64,000 nt of DNA, taken from positions 818,001 through 882,000 of the forward strand of contig NC_015677.1 of assembly GCF_000215705.1 (NCBI RefSeq), in the 5' to 3' direction. A program made the position numbers and the translations under genes. The notes below the pieces were generated by a model, which searched no databases, was not told where the DNA came from, and saw nothing but the letters and a program-made list of their open reading frames with translations. Source of the stretch: Ramlibacter tataouinensis TTB310 (GTDB lineage: Bacteria; Pseudomonadota; Gammaproteobacteria; Burkholderiales; Burkholderiaceae_C). Positions 8,637-18,850 of the stretch are shown in pieces (positions within the stretch are counted from its first letter, which is position 1; each line of letters starts with the position of its first letter).

Positions 8637-11119
8637 TTGCGGAACAGGTCCAGGATGCTGCGTCGCTCCTCGCCCGCCGGCGGGCGGCTGGGCGTGGGCG
8701 GCAAGCCGTCCGAATTGAGCAGGCTGCGGTCGGTCGCCGGCGTGCCGGGCGTGCCTTCGCCGGTGCTGCCGCCCAGCGGCGTCAGCGGTGTCAGCGGCAC
8801 CAAGGCCGGCTCCGTCGGCGCCGCGCCGCCCAGGCTGGTGATGCCCGCGCCGTTCGAGTACTCCTGGTAGTACCACTCGCCCGCCACGTTGATGACGCCG
8901 TCCGGCGCCGTGGGCTCCGCCACCGGCACGCCCTTGAGCGCGGTTTCCATGAAGCTGATCCACACCGGCAGGCTCAGGCCGCCGCCGGTCTCGCGGTCGC
9001 CCAGCGAGCGGGGCGTGTCGTAGCCCATCCAGACCACGGCGGCGACCGTGGGCTGGAAGCCGGCGAACCAGGTGTCGATGGCGTCGTTGGTGGTGCCGGT
9101 CTTGCCGTACACGTCGGGACGCTTCAGGGAAGCCTGCGCTTTGGCTGCGGTGCCCGAGCGGGTGATCTCCTGCAGCAGCCGGTTCATGATGAAGGCATTG
9201 CGGGCGTCGATGGCGCGCGCTGATTCGTTGAGCAGTGGCGGCTGGCTCTCCACCAGCGTGCGGCCCTTGTGGTCGGTGATGCGGGTCACCAGCCAGGGGT
9301 TGACGCGGTAGCCGCCGTTGGCGAAGACGGAATAGGCGGTGGCCATCTGCATGGGCGTGACCGAGCCGGCGCCCAGTGCCATGGGAAGGTAGGGCGGGTG
9401 CTTCTCGGCATCGAAACCGAAACGCAGCACCCAGTCCTGGGCGTTGTGCGGGCCCACCGCCTCCAGGATGCGGATCGACACCATGTTCTTGGACTTGGCC
9501 AGGGCGGTATGCAGCTGCATGGGACCTTCGAACTTGCCGTCGTAGTTCTTGGGTTCCCAGGGCTGCCCACCCGTGACGCCGGCGTCGAAGAACAGCGGCG
9601 AGTCGTTGACCATGGTGCTGGGCGTGAATCCCTTCTCCAGCGCGGCGGAATAGATGAAGGGCTTGAACGCCGAGCCGGGTTGCCGCCAGGCCTGGGTGAC
9701 GTGGTTGAACTTGTTCTTGTTGAAGTCGAAGCCGCCGATCATCGCCAGGATGCCGCCGTCGCGCGGGTCCAGCGCCACGAAGGCGCCTTCGACCTCGGGC
9801 AGCTGCGTGATCTCCCAGGTGTTCTTGGGCGTCTTCAACACCCGGATGACCGCGCCGCGGCGCAGCTTGATCTTGGGCGGCGCCTTGGCGGACAGGCCGG
9901 GCTGGGCCGGCCGCAGGCCTTCGCCGGTGATCTCCAGCTCCTCGCCGGTCTGGCGCACGGCCACGACCCGCCTCGGGCTGGCCTCCAGCACCACTGCCGA
10001 CATCACGTCACCGTTGTCGGGATGCTCGGCCAGGGCGTCGTCCACCGCGTCGTCCAGTTCCTTGGGGTCGGCCGGGAGATCGACGAACTGTTCCGGGCCC
10101 CGGTAGATCTGGCGCCGCTCGTAATCCATGATGCCCTTGCGCAGGGCCTTGTAGGCGGCCTCCTGATGCGACAGCTTGACGGTGGTGAAGACGTTGAGGC
10201 CGCGGGTATAGGCCTCGTCCCCATACTGCGCATAGACCAGCTGGCGCACGGTCTCGGCCACGTAGTCGCCGTGTACGCGCAGGACCTCGCCGCCGCTGCG
10301 GATCTTCAGCTCCTGCTGCTTGGCCGCGGCCGCCTGGGCCGCCGTGATGTAGCCGTTCTCCTCCATGCGCTGGATGATGTAGAGCTGGCGCGCCCGGGCG
10401 CGCTTGGGGTTGCTGATCGGGTTGTAGGCGGAAGGCGCCTTGGGCAGGCCGGCCAGCATGGCGGCCTCGGCGATCGTGATGTCCTTCATGGGCTTGCCGA
10501 AATACGCTTCCGACGCCGCCGAGAACCCGTAGGACCGGTTGCCCAGGAAGATCTGGTTCATGTAGATCTCCAGGATCTGGTCCTTGGTCAGCAGGTGCTC
10601 CAGCTTCATGGTCAGCAGCACCTCGTACAGCTTGCGGGTGAAGGTCTTTTCGGACGAGAGATAGACGTTGCGCGCCACCTGCATGGTGATGGTCGAGGCG
10701 CCCTGGCTCTTGACCCTCCCCAGGTTGGCCACCGCCGCTCGCAAGAGGCCCCGGTAGTCCACGCCGCCGTGCGAGTAGAAGCGCGTGTCCTCGATGGCCA
10801 GCACGGCATCCTTCATGACCTGCGGGATCTCGGCGATGGGCGTGAGGTTGCGCCTTTCCTCGCCGAATTCGCCGATCAGCACGCCCTCGGCCGAGAACAC
10901 CCGCAACGGCAGCTTGGGCCGGTAGTCCGACAGCTCCGAGATGTCCGGCAAATTGGGGTAGGCGACCGCCAGCGCCACGCCAACGATGGTGGCCACCGAC
11001 ACGATCACGGCCAGCAGCGCGCCGCCTGTCCACAAAGCGACACGACCGAGCGTACTTTCCCAGCCAGCGGGCTTTCGGGGCGAGGAGGCTGGCTTGTCCT
11101 GTTGAGCTTCAGAAGGCAT
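8633..11119 (-). CDS. mrcA: Penicillin-binding protein 1A (bifunctional transglycosylase/transpeptidase)
   Basis: An 828-residue class A PBP that polymerises and cross-links peptidoglycan at the inner membrane. It has one N-terminal membrane anchor (about 28-52). The GT51 glycosyltransferase domain carries catalytic [12 protein letters not shown] and TITMQVARN motifs. An OB-like insert follows. The transpeptidase domain has SAFK (SxxK), SKN and KTGTT. A Pro/Thr-rich tail ends the protein. Its position divergent from pilM is the classical mrcA-pilM arrangement of many proteobacteria. Confidence 0.95.
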   Translation of the reverse strand: MPSEAQQDKPASSPRKPAGWESTLGRVALWTGGALLAVIVSVATIVGVALAVAYPNLPDISELSDYRPKLPLRVFSAEGVLIGEFGEERRNLTPIAEIPQVMKDAVLAIEDTRFYSHGGVDYRGLLRAAVANLGRVKSQGASTITMQVARNVYLSSEKTFTRKLYEVLLTMKLEHLLTKDQILEIYMNQIFLGNRSYGFSAASEAYFGKPMKDITIAEAAMLAGLPKAPSAYNPISNPKRARARQLYIIQRMEENGYITAAQAAAAKQQELKIRSGGEVLRVHGDYVAETVRQLVYAQYGDEAYTRGLNVFTTVKLSHQEAAYKALRKGIMDYERRQIYRGPEQFVDLPADPKELDDAVDDALAEHPDNGDVMSAVVLEASPRRVVAVRQTGEELEITGEGLRPAQPGLSAKAPPKIKLRRGAVIRVLKTPKNTWEITQLPEVEGAFVALDPRDGGILAMIGGFDFNKNKFNHVTQAWRQPGSAFKPFIYSAALEKGFTPSTMVNDSPLFFDAGVTGGQPWEPKNYDGKFEGPMQLHTALAKSKNMVSIRILEAVGPHNAQDWVLRFGFDAEKHPPYLPMALGAGSVTPMQMATAYSVFANGGYRVNPWLVTRITDHKGRTLVESQPPLLNESARAIDARNAFIMNRLLQEITRSGTAAKAQASLKRPDVYGKTGTTNDAIDTWFAGFQPTVAAVVWMGYDTPRSLGDRETGGGLSLPVWISFMETALKGVPVAEPTAPDGVINVAGEWYYQEYSNGAGITSLGGAAPTEPALVPLTPLTPLGGSTGEGTPGTPATDRSLLNSDGLPPTPSRPPAGEERRSILDLFRN

Positions 11120-11389
11120 AAAGAGTGAGATGAGGCTGCGTGGACATTATCGGAGCTTGCTCCTCAACGCATGAGCATTGTCCCAAGGTGCGCGATCGCC
11201 CGGCTGATGAAAGAAGGCCGCTGGCGGGCAGGGGACGCTCCCAGTATCGCAGTGAACCTCGTCAGTTTTTGCCAACGTGCACAGCCGTAGAGGGGGAAAA
11301 GTCCTTTGTCGACAAGGATGTTACTGCTAGCATTGAAGTGAAACCTTAAGTTTGTTACGCCTTGAAATAGGTCGTTTCAGGAGACTGTC
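11120..11389. other. Divergent intergenic region mrcA/pilM
   Basis: At 270 bp this is the longest gene-free stretch of the window. It must hold the promoters for mrcA (leftward) and the pil operon (rightward). It contains a 10-bp palindrome TTGTCGACAA (11306-11315) and is more AT-rich near pilM. I see no sigma-54 GG-N10-GC site and no small ORF with support. Confidence 0.5.
11306..11333 (+). promoter_or_regulatory. Candidate sigma-70 promoter of the pilMNOPQ operon
   Basis: TTGTCG (11306-11311), a 16-nt spacer and TAGCAT (11328-11333) resemble a sigma-70 promoter about 57 bp before the pilM start. The -35 lies inside the palindrome TTGTCGACAA, which could double as an operator. This is a pattern-only call. 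Confidence 0.3.
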
Positions 11390-12469
11390 TTGAGTTCTCT
11401 GAGCTCGCTTTTCAGCCACCAAGCCGCGCCACTGCTGGGCTTGGACATCAGCTCTTCCAGCGTGAAGCTGGTGGAACTCGGGCGTGACCGGAACGGCAAC
11501 TACGTGCTGGAGCGCTGCGCTATCGAGCCGCTCGAGCGCGGCTGGATCACCGACGGCAACGTGGAGAAGTTCGACGAAGTGGCCGAGGCGATGCGTCGCG
11601 TCGTCAAGAAAAGCGGAACACGCACCCGCAACGTCGCCATGGCACTGCCGCCTTCGGCGGTGATCACCAAGAAGATCATCCTGCCGGGCGGCCTGTCCGA
11701 GCAGGACCTGGAACTGCAGGTAGAGGCCGAGGCCAACCAGTACATCCCCTTCTCCCTGGACGAAGTGAGCCTGGACTTCTGCGTGGTCGGCCCGAGTACC
11801 ACCTCCGCGGGCGATGTGGAGGTGCTGATCGCCGCCTCGCGCAAGGAGAAGGTCCAGGACCGCCAGGGCCTGGCAGAGGCCGCCGGCCTCAAGCCCGTGA
11901 TCATCGACGTGGAGTCCTATGCCTCGCGCCTGGCGGCCGGCCGCCTGATCCAGGGCCTGCCGAACGGCGGCGTCGACACCATGGTCGCGCTGTTCGAGGT
12001 GGGCGCGTTCACCACCAGCATGCAGGTCATGCGCAATGAGGAGGTCCTGTACGACCGGGACCAGGCCTTCGGCGGGGCGCAGCTGACCCAGTTGATCGTC
12101 CGCCAGTACGGCTTCTCGCCCGAGGAGGCGGAAACCAAGAAGCGCAGCGGCGACCTGCCGGACGACTACGAGGGCGGCGTGCTCAAGCCCTTCGTGGAGA
12201 GCATGGCGCAGGAGATCGCGCGGGCGCTGCAGTTCTTCTTCACCAGCACGCCGCACAACCGGGTCGACTACATCATGATCGCCGGCGGTTCGGCGGCGCT
12301 GCCCGGCCTGAACGAGATGGTGACGGCGCAAACCTCCTTTCCCTGCAGCCTGGCCGACCCGTTCGAGGGCATGCAGGTCGCCGGCGGCGTGCGCGAGAAG
12401 AAGATGCGGCGTGAAGCGCCGTCCTACCTGACCTCCTGCGGTCTGGCCATGCGGAGGTTCCTGCAGTGA
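11390..12469 (+). CDS. pilM: Type IV pilus assembly protein PilM
   Basis: A 359-residue actin-like cytoplasmic protein that binds the N terminus of PilN and links the pilus motor to the alignment subcomplex. The FtsA/MreB-type start is visible (LLGLDISSSSVKLVEL), with further ATPase-fold motifs including VALFEVGAFTTSMQV and IMIAGGSAALPGL. The start codon is TTG 11390, supported by a CAGGAGA ribosome binding site at 11378-11384. The stop overlaps the GTG start of pilN. Confidence 0.95.
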   Translation: MSSLSSLFSHQAAPLLGLDISSSSVKLVELGRDRNGNYVLERCAIEPLERGWITDGNVEKFDEVAEAMRRVVKKSGTRTRNVAMALPPSAVITKKIILPGGLSEQDLELQVEAEANQYIPFSLDEVSLDFCVVGPSTTSAGDVEVLIAASRKEKVQDRQGLAEAAGLKPVIIDVESYASRLAAGRLIQGLPNGGVDTMVALFEVGAFTTSMQVMRNEEVLYDRDQAFGGAQLTQLIVRQYGFSPEEAETKKRSGDLPDDYEGGVLKPFVESMAQEIARALQFFFTSTPHNRVDYIMIAGGSAALPGLNEMVTAQTSFPCSLADPFEGMQVAGGVREKKMRREAPSYLTSCGLAMRRFLQ

Positions 12470-13080
12470 TCCTGATCAACCTGCTGCCGCACCGCGAGGC
12501 GGCGCGCAAGAAAAGACGCGAACGCTTCTATGCCACGCTGGGCGCATCGGCGGTGGCCGGCCTCCTGGTCTCCGGCGCCATCTACCTCTGGTACGCGGCC
12601 CAGATCTCCCGGCAGCAGGCGCAGAACATGGTGCTGAAGACCGAGATCAAGGTACTGGAAAACCAGATCAAGGACATCGCCGCCCTGCAGCAGGAGATCG
12701 CGGCGCTGCGTGCGCGGCAACAGGCCGTGGAGGACCTCCAGGCCGACCGCAACATGCCGGTGCACCTCCTGAACGAGCTGGTGCGCCAGCTGCCGGACGG
12801 CGTCTACGTCACCAGCGTCAAGCAGGAAAACCAGTCGGTCGCGATCCTCGGCGTGGCCCAGTCCAACGAGCGGGTGTCGGAGCTGCTGCGCAACCTCGGC
12901 AACAACAGCCCCTGGCTGACGCGCCCCGAGCTGGTGGAGATCGTCGCCGGCAACGTGAACCTGTCGCCGCGGGAGCAGCGTCGCGTCGCGAACTTCAACA
13001 TCCGCGTCAAGGTGCTGCGCGCCAGCGAGGCGCAAAAAGCCGCAGCCGCCGCCAGCGCCGCTTCGGCGCCCAAGACCTGA
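12466..13080 (+). CDS. pilN: Type IV pilus assembly protein PilN
   Basis: A 204-residue bitopic inner-membrane protein. It begins with the conserved cytoplasmic MILINLLPHRE motif that binds PilM, then one membrane span (about 27-47), then a coiled coil and a periplasmic ferredoxin-like domain that pairs with PilO. The GTG start at 12466 overlaps the pilM TGA (GTGA), and pilO begins 5 bp after the stop. The C terminus is Ala-rich. Confidence 0.94.
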   Translation: MILINLLPHREAARKKRRERFYATLGASAVAGLLVSGAIYLWYAAQISRQQAQNMVLKTEIKVLENQIKDIAALQQEIAALRARQQAVEDLQADRNMPVHLLNELVRQLPDGVYVTSVKQENQSVAILGVAQSNERVSELLRNLGNNSPWLTRPELVEIVAGNVNLSPREQRRVANFNIRVKVLRASEAQKAAAAASAASAPKT

Positions 13081-13085
13081 TCGCC

Positions 13086-13751
13086 ATGGCCACCCAATCC
13101 CTACCCAAGGTCGATTTCGCCGCGCTGCAGCAGCAGCTCCAGGCCCAGTTCCGCGGCCTCAATCCCAACGATCCGGCCTCCTGGCCGGGGCTGCCCAAGG
13201 CGCTGCTGTGCCTGGCGCTGGCGGCAGCGATCGTCGTCGCGTTGTGGTTCGTCTGGCTAAGCAGCTCCGACGAGGAGCTGCAGGCCGAACAGCGCAAGGA
13301 GCTGGAACTGCGCGAGGACTACAAGAAAAAGCTCGCGCAGGCCGTGAACCTGGAGGCGCTCAAGAAACAGCGCGAGCAGGTCCAGCAGTACGTGATCCAG
13401 CTGGAAAAGCAGCTGCCCAGCAAGGCCGAGATGGACGCGCTGCTGTCCGACATCAACCAGGCCGGCCTGGGCCGCAGCCTGCACTTCGATCTGTTCCGGC
13501 CGGGGCAGGTGAGCGTGAAGGAGTACTACGCCGAGCTGCCCATCGCCGTGCGCGTGACCGGCCGCTATCACGACATCGGCTCCTTCGCCTCCGACGTGGC
13601 CAACCTGTCGCGCATCGTCACACTGAACAACATGGCCATCACCCCGGCCAAGGACGGAGCCCTCACATTCGACGCCACCGCCAAGACCTACCGCTACCTG
13701 GATGCCGATGAAGTGAACGCGCAGCGCAAGGCGGCTGGAGGCAAGAAGTGA
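13086..13751 (+). CDS. pilO: Type IV pilus inner-membrane component PilO
   Basis: A 221-residue partner of PilN in the pilus alignment subcomplex. It has a short cytoplasmic segment, one transmembrane helix near residues 37-58, a charged coiled coil (about 60-110) and a periplasmic domain with the family's PVRVTGRYHDIGSF-like strand. It is embedded in pilMNOPQ, with its stop overlapping the pilP start. Confidence 0.94.
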   Translation: MATQSLPKVDFAALQQQLQAQFRGLNPNDPASWPGLPKALLCLALAAAIVVALWFVWLSSSDEELQAEQRKELELREDYKKKLAQAVNLEALKKQREQVQQYVIQLEKQLPSKAEMDALLSDINQAGLGRSLHFDLFRPGQVSVKEYYAELPIAVRVTGRYHDIGSFASDVANLSRIVTLNNMAITPAKDGALTFDATAKTYRYLDADEVNAQRKAAGGKK

Positions 13752-14296
13752 TGAAGCGGACCTCTGTCACCGGTGTGGTCCTGGCAGCCTTCGCGCTGGC
13801 GGGGTGCGGTACGTCGCAGGAAGACGAGCTGCGTCAGTGGATGGCCGACCAGAAGGCACAGACCAAGCCGCAGATCAAGCCCATCCCCGAGCCCAAGAAA
13901 TTCGTTCCCGAGCTGTACAGCGAGGAAGCGGCCACCGATCCGTTCAGCAACCTGAAGCTGACCCAGGCGCTCAAGCGCGAGTCCGGGCAGAACACGGCCA
14001 ACGCGGCCCTGGTGGCGCCCGAGCTGGCGCGCCGCAAGGAGCCGCTGGAGGCCTATCCCCTGGATGCCATGGCCATGGTCGGCAGCCTGATGAAGCAGGG
14101 CCAACCGGTGGCGCTGGTGCGGGTGGACAACCTGCTCTACCAGGTCCGGCCGGGCAACTACCTGGGGCAGAACTACGGGCGCATCACCAAGGTAGGGGAG
14201 GCCGAGGTCATGCTGCGCGAGATCGTGCAGGACGCGGCCGGTGAATGGGTAGAACGCACAGCCACTTTGCAGCTGCAAGAGAGGTCCACGAAATGA
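13751..14296 (+). CDS. pilP: Type IV pilus inner-membrane lipoprotein PilP
   Basis: A 181-residue lipoprotein with signal peptide and lipobox LAGC (lipidated Cys19), a flexible Lys/Pro-rich segment, and a C-terminal beta domain (VRVDNLLYQVRPGNYLGQNYG) that contacts the N0 region of PilQ. I chose ATG 13751, which overlaps the pilO stop by one base. A GTG directly before it (13748) would add one residue. The stop overlaps the pilQ ATG. Confidence 0.92.
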   Translation: MKRTSVTGVVLAAFALAGCGTSQEDELRQWMADQKAQTKPQIKPIPEPKKFVPELYSEEAATDPFSNLKLTQALKRESGQNTANAALVAPELARRKEPLEAYPLDAMAMVGSLMKQGQPVALVRVDNLLYQVRPGNYLGQNYGRITKVGEAEVMLREIVQDAAGEWVERTATLQLQERSTK

Positions 14297-16422
14297 AACA
14301 ACGAAAACTGATGCAGTGGCGCTCGTTCCTGACGCTCAGCTGTGCGGTACTGACGTCGCTGGCGGCCGTCCAGGCGCACGCGCAAACCGTGATCGAGTCG
14401 GTCACCAGCTCCATCCAGGGAGGCATGGAGGTCGTGCGGGTCGATTTCTCGCAGCCGCTGGCGGCAGTGCCGGCCGGTTTCACCATCCAGGCTCCGGCGC
14501 GCGTCGCACTGGACCTCACCGGCGCCGCCAACGGCATGGGACGCTCGTCGGTCGACATCAACCAGGGCAACCTGCGCTCCGTCAACGTGGTGCAGTCGGG
14601 TGAGCGTACCCGGTTGGTCCTCAACCTGAAGGCGCCGACGGCGTACAAGGCGCAGCTGCAAGGCAAGTCGCTGCTGGTGATGCTGGACCCGGTGGCAGTG
14701 GCCGCCACCGCGCCGGCACCGGCCCAGAACACCTTCGCCGAGAACCGCGCCGTCGACACCCAGCCGATCAAGGACGTCGATTTCCGCCGCGGCACCGACA
14801 GCGCGGGCCGGGTGATCGTGGACCTGCCCAACAACCAGGTGGGGGTGGACATCCGCCAGCAGGGCAAGAGCCTGGTGGTCGAACTGCTCAAGTCGTCCCT
14901 GCCCGAGGGGCTGCGCCGGCGCCTGGACGTGACCGACTTCGGCACGCCCGTGCAGACCGTGACCACTACCCAGGTCGGCGACCGCGTGCGGCTGGTGATC
15001 GAGCCCCGGGGCCTGTGGGAGCACAGCGCCTACCAGAGCGACAACCAGTTCGTGGTCGAGGTGCGCCAGCAGAAGATCGACCCGAACAAGCTGACGCAGG
15101 GCCCCGGCTACGCCGGGGAAAAACTCTCGCTCAACTTCCAGAACATCGAGGTCCGGTCGCTGCTACAGGTGATCGCCGACTTCACCAACTTCAACATCGT
15201 CACCTCGGACTCGGTGACAGGCGCCGTGACGCTGCGCCTGAAGGACGTGCCCTGGGACCAGGCGCTGGACATCGTGCTGCAGGCCAAGGGCCTGGGCATG
15301 CGCAAGAGCGGCAACGTGCTGTGGGTCGCGCCCAAGGACGAGATCGCGGCCAAGGAAAAGCTCGACCTCGAGTCGCGCGCCGCCCTCCAGACCCTGGAGC
15401 CGGTGCGCACGCAGGCCTTCCAACTCAATTACAGCAAGGCGGTGGACATCGCCGCCCAGCTTACCTCGGGCACCGGCGCGGCGCGCATGCTGAGCCCGCG
15501 CGGCAGCGTGATCGCCGAGCCGCGCACCAACCAGCTGTTCGTCACCGACATCGGTTCGCGGCTGGAGCAGGTGCAGGCGCTGATCGCCCGGCTGGACATC
15601 GCCGTGCGCCAGGTGTTGATCGAGGCCCGCATCGTGGAAGCTTCGGACACCTTCGGCCGCTCGCTGGGCGTGCGCCTGGGCGGCAGCGATCTGCGCGGAC
15701 TGCGCGGCGGCGACCCGGGTTACTCCGTCGGTGGCGGCACGAACCGCGTCGCGCTCGGCGGCACCTACGATGCCGTGTCGGGCACCACCGGGGAGGGCGA
15801 TGTCGATCTGACCACCCTCAACACCAACTTTGTCAACCTGCCGGCCATCGGCCTGGCCGGTTTCAATGCGCCCAGTTTCGCCATCTCGCTGTTCAGCTCC
15901 GCGGCCAACCGGTTCCTGAACCTGGAGCTGTCCGCCATGGAAGCGGACGGCAAGGGCAAGCTGGTGTCCAGCCCGCGGGTCGTCACCGCTGACCAGACGA
16001 AGGCGCTGATCGAGCAGGGCACCGAGTTCCCCTACCAGCAGGCCACGTCCAGCGGCGCCACCTCGGTCGCGTTCCGCCGGGCCACGCTCAAGCTGGAAGT
16101 GACGCCTCAGATCACCCCCGAGGGCAACATCATCCTGGACCTGGACATCACCAAGGACAGCCGGGGCGAGACCACGGCCGCCGGCATCGCCATCAACACC
16201 AAGCACATCAAGACGCAGGTGCTGGTGGAGAACGGCGGCACTGTGGTGATCGGCGGCATCTTCGAGCTGACCGAAACGGAAAACGAAGCCAGGGTGCCGC
16301 TGCTCGGGGACGTTCCGGTCCTGGGCTACCTGTTCAAGAACAAGCAGCGTAGCTCCAACAAGCAGGAGATGCTGGTGTTCATCACGCCAAAGATGATTTC
16401 GGATCGGGCCGCGGCCAGGTAA
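14293..16422 (+). CDS. pilQ: Type IV pilus secretin PilQ
   Basis: A 709-residue outer-membrane secretin through which the pilus emerges. It has a signal peptide (first 32 residues, ending AHAQ), two AMIN domains that bind peptidoglycan (about 35-115 and 150-240), an STN/N0 domain (about 280-330), an N1 domain with VLIEARIVEA, and the secretin domain with the VPLLGDVPVLGYLFKN signature near the end. The start ATG 14293 overlaps the pilP stop and has a GAGAGG ribosome binding site. A longer in-frame start at 14245 would destroy the signal peptide. Confidence 0.95.
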   Translation: MKQRKLMQWRSFLTLSCAVLTSLAAVQAHAQTVIESVTSSIQGGMEVVRVDFSQPLAAVPAGFTIQAPARVALDLTGAANGMGRSSVDINQGNLRSVNVVQSGERTRLVLNLKAPTAYKAQLQGKSLLVMLDPVAVAATAPAPAQNTFAENRAVDTQPIKDVDFRRGTDSAGRVIVDLPNNQVGVDIRQQGKSLVVELLKSSLPEGLRRRLDVTDFGTPVQTVTTTQVGDRVRLVIEPRGLWEHSAYQSDNQFVVEVRQQKIDPNKLTQGPGYAGEKLSLNFQNIEVRSLLQVIADFTNFNIVTSDSVTGAVTLRLKDVPWDQALDIVLQAKGLGMRKSGNVLWVAPKDEIAAKEKLDLESRAALQTLEPVRTQAFQLNYSKAVDIAAQLTSGTGAARMLSPRGSVIAEPRTNQLFVTDIGSRLEQVQALIARLDIAVRQVLIEARIVEASDTFGRSLGVRLGGSDLRGLRGGDPGYSVGGGTNRVALGGTYDAVSGTTGEGDVDLTTLNTNFVNLPAIGLAGFNAPSFAISLFSSAANRFLNLELSAMEADGKGKLVSSPRVVTADQTKALIEQGTEFPYQQATSSGATSVAFRRATLKLEVTPQITPEGNIILDLDITKDSRGETTAAGIAINTKHIKTQVLVENGGTVVIGGIFELTETENEARVPLLGDVPVLGYLFKNKQRSSNKQEMLVFITPKMISDRAAAR

Positions 16423-16443
16423 ACAAAACAGGAGAGAGGGTTT

Positions 16444-17181
16444 ATGTTTTCGATCGATTTTTCGCGGCGCTCCGTTCGTGCAGGGTTGGGCGGCTCGGCG
16501 CTGCTGGCTTCGTTGCTGCTGGCTTCATGTGGCGGCGGGGGCGGGTGCGCGTCTGCCGAGGCCTGTGCTGGTGGGGGCTCGGGTGCGAGCACAGGCGCGG
16601 TCACTTCGGCCAGCGCCGTCTCGGTGTCGATCGGGACGGACGGGACGCTCGGCGCGGAAGCCGTAGACTCGCTCAAATATTCCAAACGTTTTGTGGTTAC
16701 GGTGGTGGACCAGCTCGGCCGCCCTGTGCTTGGTGCGACGATCAGCCCTCGCGTCGAGATGCTGGCGTTCGCCAAAGGCTACTTCGAGCGTGATCCGGCC
16801 GACCTTACGAAGGTGACAAACGAATATCGTTACTTGTGCCAAGCCGAGGACGCTAACAACAACGACATCTTGGACGCGAACGAAGATGTCAACGGCGACG
16901 GCTTGCTCACGCCTCCCCGTTCCACGGTGGTGATAGTCCCGACGAAGGGCGTGTATACGACCGATGCCAGCGGTTCGGTGGTATTCGAGCTGCAGTACCC
17001 CAAGAACTACGCCACGTGGATCGTTCCCACCTTGGTGGCCACGGCCGGGGTCACAGGCACCGAGGGCCAGGCTCGCTTCGATTTCGTGACGGGCTACGTT
17101 GTTGGTGATGAGAAGCAGGTCAGCGCGCCTTTCAACTTCTCGCCTTTCGGGACCACGCCCGCCTGCACCGACACCAACTGA
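16444..17181 (+). CDS. Putative Ig-like-domain lipoprotein with a calcium-loop motif, function unknown
   Basis: A 245-residue protein I cannot assign to a named family. It has a signal peptide with lipobox LASC (Cys29), then a Gly/Ser/Ala-rich spacer. A bacterial Ig-like (Big-1-type) strand pattern follows (RFVVTVVDQLGRPVLGATI, about 80-100). At about 138-160 there is a Asp/Asn-rich stretch with DANNNDILDANEDVNGDG, resembling EF-hand/dockerin calcium loops, and then further beta strands. A ribosome binding site AGGAGAG lies at 16430-16436. It sits between pilQ and aroK, its stop overlaps the aroK ATG (TGATG), and its codon use looks less GC-biased than its neighbours, suggesting later acquisition. 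Confidence 0.75.
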   Translation: MFSIDFSRRSVRAGLGGSALLASLLLASCGGGGGCASAEACAGGGSGASTGAVTSASAVSVSIGTDGTLGAEAVDSLKYSKRFVVTVVDQLGRPVLGATISPRVEMLAFAKGYFERDPADLTKVTNEYRYLCQAEDANNNDILDANEDVNGDGLLTPPRSTVVIVPTKGVYTTDASGSVVFELQYPKNYATWIVPTLVATAGVTGTEGQARFDFVTGYVVGDEKQVSAPFNFSPFGTTPACTDTN

Positions 17182-17717
17182 TGGAAAGATATACCCTGGG
17201 CATTGGGCTCGTCGGCCTGCCCGGGGCTGGCAAATCCACAGTTGGGCGGCAACTGGCACGGCGCCTTAAGCTGCCCTTCGTCGACGCCGACCACCGGATC
17301 GAACAGCTCCTCGGCTGTTCGATCCGTTCCTTTTTCGAGCGTGAAGGCGAATCCGCCTTCCGCGACGTGGAGGCCTCCGTCATCGACGAGCTCACCCGGC
17401 AGTCCGCGTCGGTGATCGCCACCGGCGGCGGCGCGGTGCTGAGGGAGGCCAACCGGCGCTGCCTGCGCGAGCGCTGCCAGGTGGTTTACCTGTACTCCGC
17501 GCCCGAGGACATCTTCCGGCGCATCCAGCACGACACCCAGCGGCCCCTGCTGCAGGTAGACGACCCCATGGCGCGCCTGCGCGAATTGTTCGAGGCCCGG
17601 GACCCGCTGTACCGGCAGACTGCGCATGTGGTCGTGGAGGCCGGCACGCTGTCGGCCCCCGCGGTCGTCAAACGGCTGCTGGCCCAGCTGCGCCAGGGTG
17701 GCGGCCAAGGCGCCTGA
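17181..17717 (+). CDS. aroK: Shikimate kinase AroK
   Basis: A 178-residue kinase that phosphorylates shikimate with ATP in the aromatic amino-acid pathway. The P-loop GLPGAGKST is at about 12-20, the shikimate-binding DADHRIE follows at about 35-41, and GGGAVLRE and the lid region RPLL are present. The ATG overlaps the stop of the preceding lipoprotein gene. aroB follows after 24 bp, the usual aroKB order. Confidence 0.95.
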   Translation: MERYTLGIGLVGLPGAGKSTVGRQLARRLKLPFVDADHRIEQLLGCSIRSFFEREGESAFRDVEASVIDELTRQSASVIATGGGAVLREANRRCLRERCQVVYLYSAPEDIFRRIQHDTQRPLLQVDDPMARLRELFEARDPLYRQTAHVVVEAGTLSAPAVVKRLLAQLRQGGGQGA

Positions 17718-17741
17718 CGCGCCGCCCGTAAACTTGGGGCC

Positions 17742-18839
17742 ATGCAGGCCTCTTCGGATCCCCGGCAGGTTCACATCGCCCTCGGACAGCGCAGCTACCC
17801 CATCCTCATCGGGACGGGGCTGATCGGCCGCCCGTCCACCTGGGAATCGGTGTCCTCCGGGGTGGGTGCCGTGATCGTCACCAACCAGCTTGTGGCCCCC
17901 CTGTACGCCGACCGCCTGGCGCGGGCGCTCTCCCCCCGGCATGCCTCGGTGCGCACCGTCACGCTGCCCGACGGCGAGGAGCACAAGCACTGGCAGACGC
18001 TCAACCTGATCTTCGACGGCTTGCTGGAAAGCGGCTGCGACCGCAAGACGGTGCTGTACGCCCTGGGCGGGGGGGTCGTCGGCGACATGACGGGCTTCGC
18101 GGCCGCCTGCTACATGCGCGGCGTGCCCTTCGTCCAGGTGCCCACGACGCTGCTGGCGCAGGTGGATTCCTCTGTCGGCGGCAAGACGGCGATCAACCAC
18201 TCGCTGGGCAAGAACATGATCGGCGCTTTCTACCAGCCGCAACTCGTGGTGTGCGACCTCGACACCCTGGCGACGCTGCCGGACCGGGAGATGAGCGCGG
18301 GCCTGGCCGAGGTGATCAAGTACGGTCCGATCGCGGACCTGGAATTCCTGGGCTGGATCGAAGACCACATCGACGCGCTGCGCGCGCGCGATCCGCAGGC
18401 GCTGGCGCATGCCGTGCGCCGCAGCTGCGAGATCAAGGCCTGGGTGGTGGGGCAGGACGAGCGCGAGACGGGGCTGCGCGTCATCCTCAACTTCGGGCAC
18501 ACCTTCGGCCACGCGATCGAAGCCGGCCTGGGTTATGGCCAATGGCTGCACGGCGAGGCCGTGGGTTGCGGCATGGTGATGGCGCTGCACCTTTCGCATC
18601 GGCTCGGGCTGGTCGACGCTGCCTTCGTCGACCGCTGCGTTGCGCTGATCCGGCGCGCCGGCCTGCCGACCATGGGGCCGGCCTTGGGGGCCGACCGTTA
18701 CCTGGAGCTGATGCGTGTGGACAAGAAGGCCGAGGCGGGCGAGATCCGCTTCGTCGTGATCGGCCCGCCTGGCCAGGCGCAGCTTCGCCCGGCTCCGGAC
18801 GCGCTGGTCCGCGAGGTTATCGCCGACTGTTGCCGCTGA
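17742..18839 (+). CDS. aroB: 3-dehydroquinate synthase AroB
   Basis: A 365-residue NAD- and metal-dependent enzyme converting DAHP to 3-dehydroquinate. Diagnostic segments are [31 protein letters not shown], the metal-ligand stretch [12 protein letters not shown] and [15 protein letters not shown] (17729-17734) ends 7 nt before the ATG and no Shine-Dalgarno is visible, so a leaderless transcript internal to the operon is possible. Confidence 0.96.
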   Translation: MQASSDPRQVHIALGQRSYPILIGTGLIGRPSTWESVSSGVGAVIVTNQLVAPLYADRLARALSPRHASVRTVTLPDGEEHKHWQTLNLIFDGLLESGCDRKTVLYALGGGVVGDMTGFAAACYMRGVPFVQVPTTLLAQVDSSVGGKTAINHSLGKNMIGAFYQPQLVVCDLDTLATLPDREMSAGLAEVIKYGPIADLEFLGWIEDHIDALRARDPQALAHAVRRSCEIKAWVVGQDERETGLRVILNFGHTFGHAIEAGLGYGQWLHGEAVGCGMVMALHLSHRLGLVDAAFVDRCVALIRRAGLPTMGPALGADRYLELMRVDKKAEAGEIRFVVIGPPGQAQLRPAPDALVREVIADCCR

Positions 18840-18850
18840 ATCCACGACCG

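Noticed and set aside
8289..8963. Longer reading of the lptM frame up to 8963
   Set aside because: The upstream part is antisense to cyaY. A start at 8288 gives an intact lipoprotein signal.
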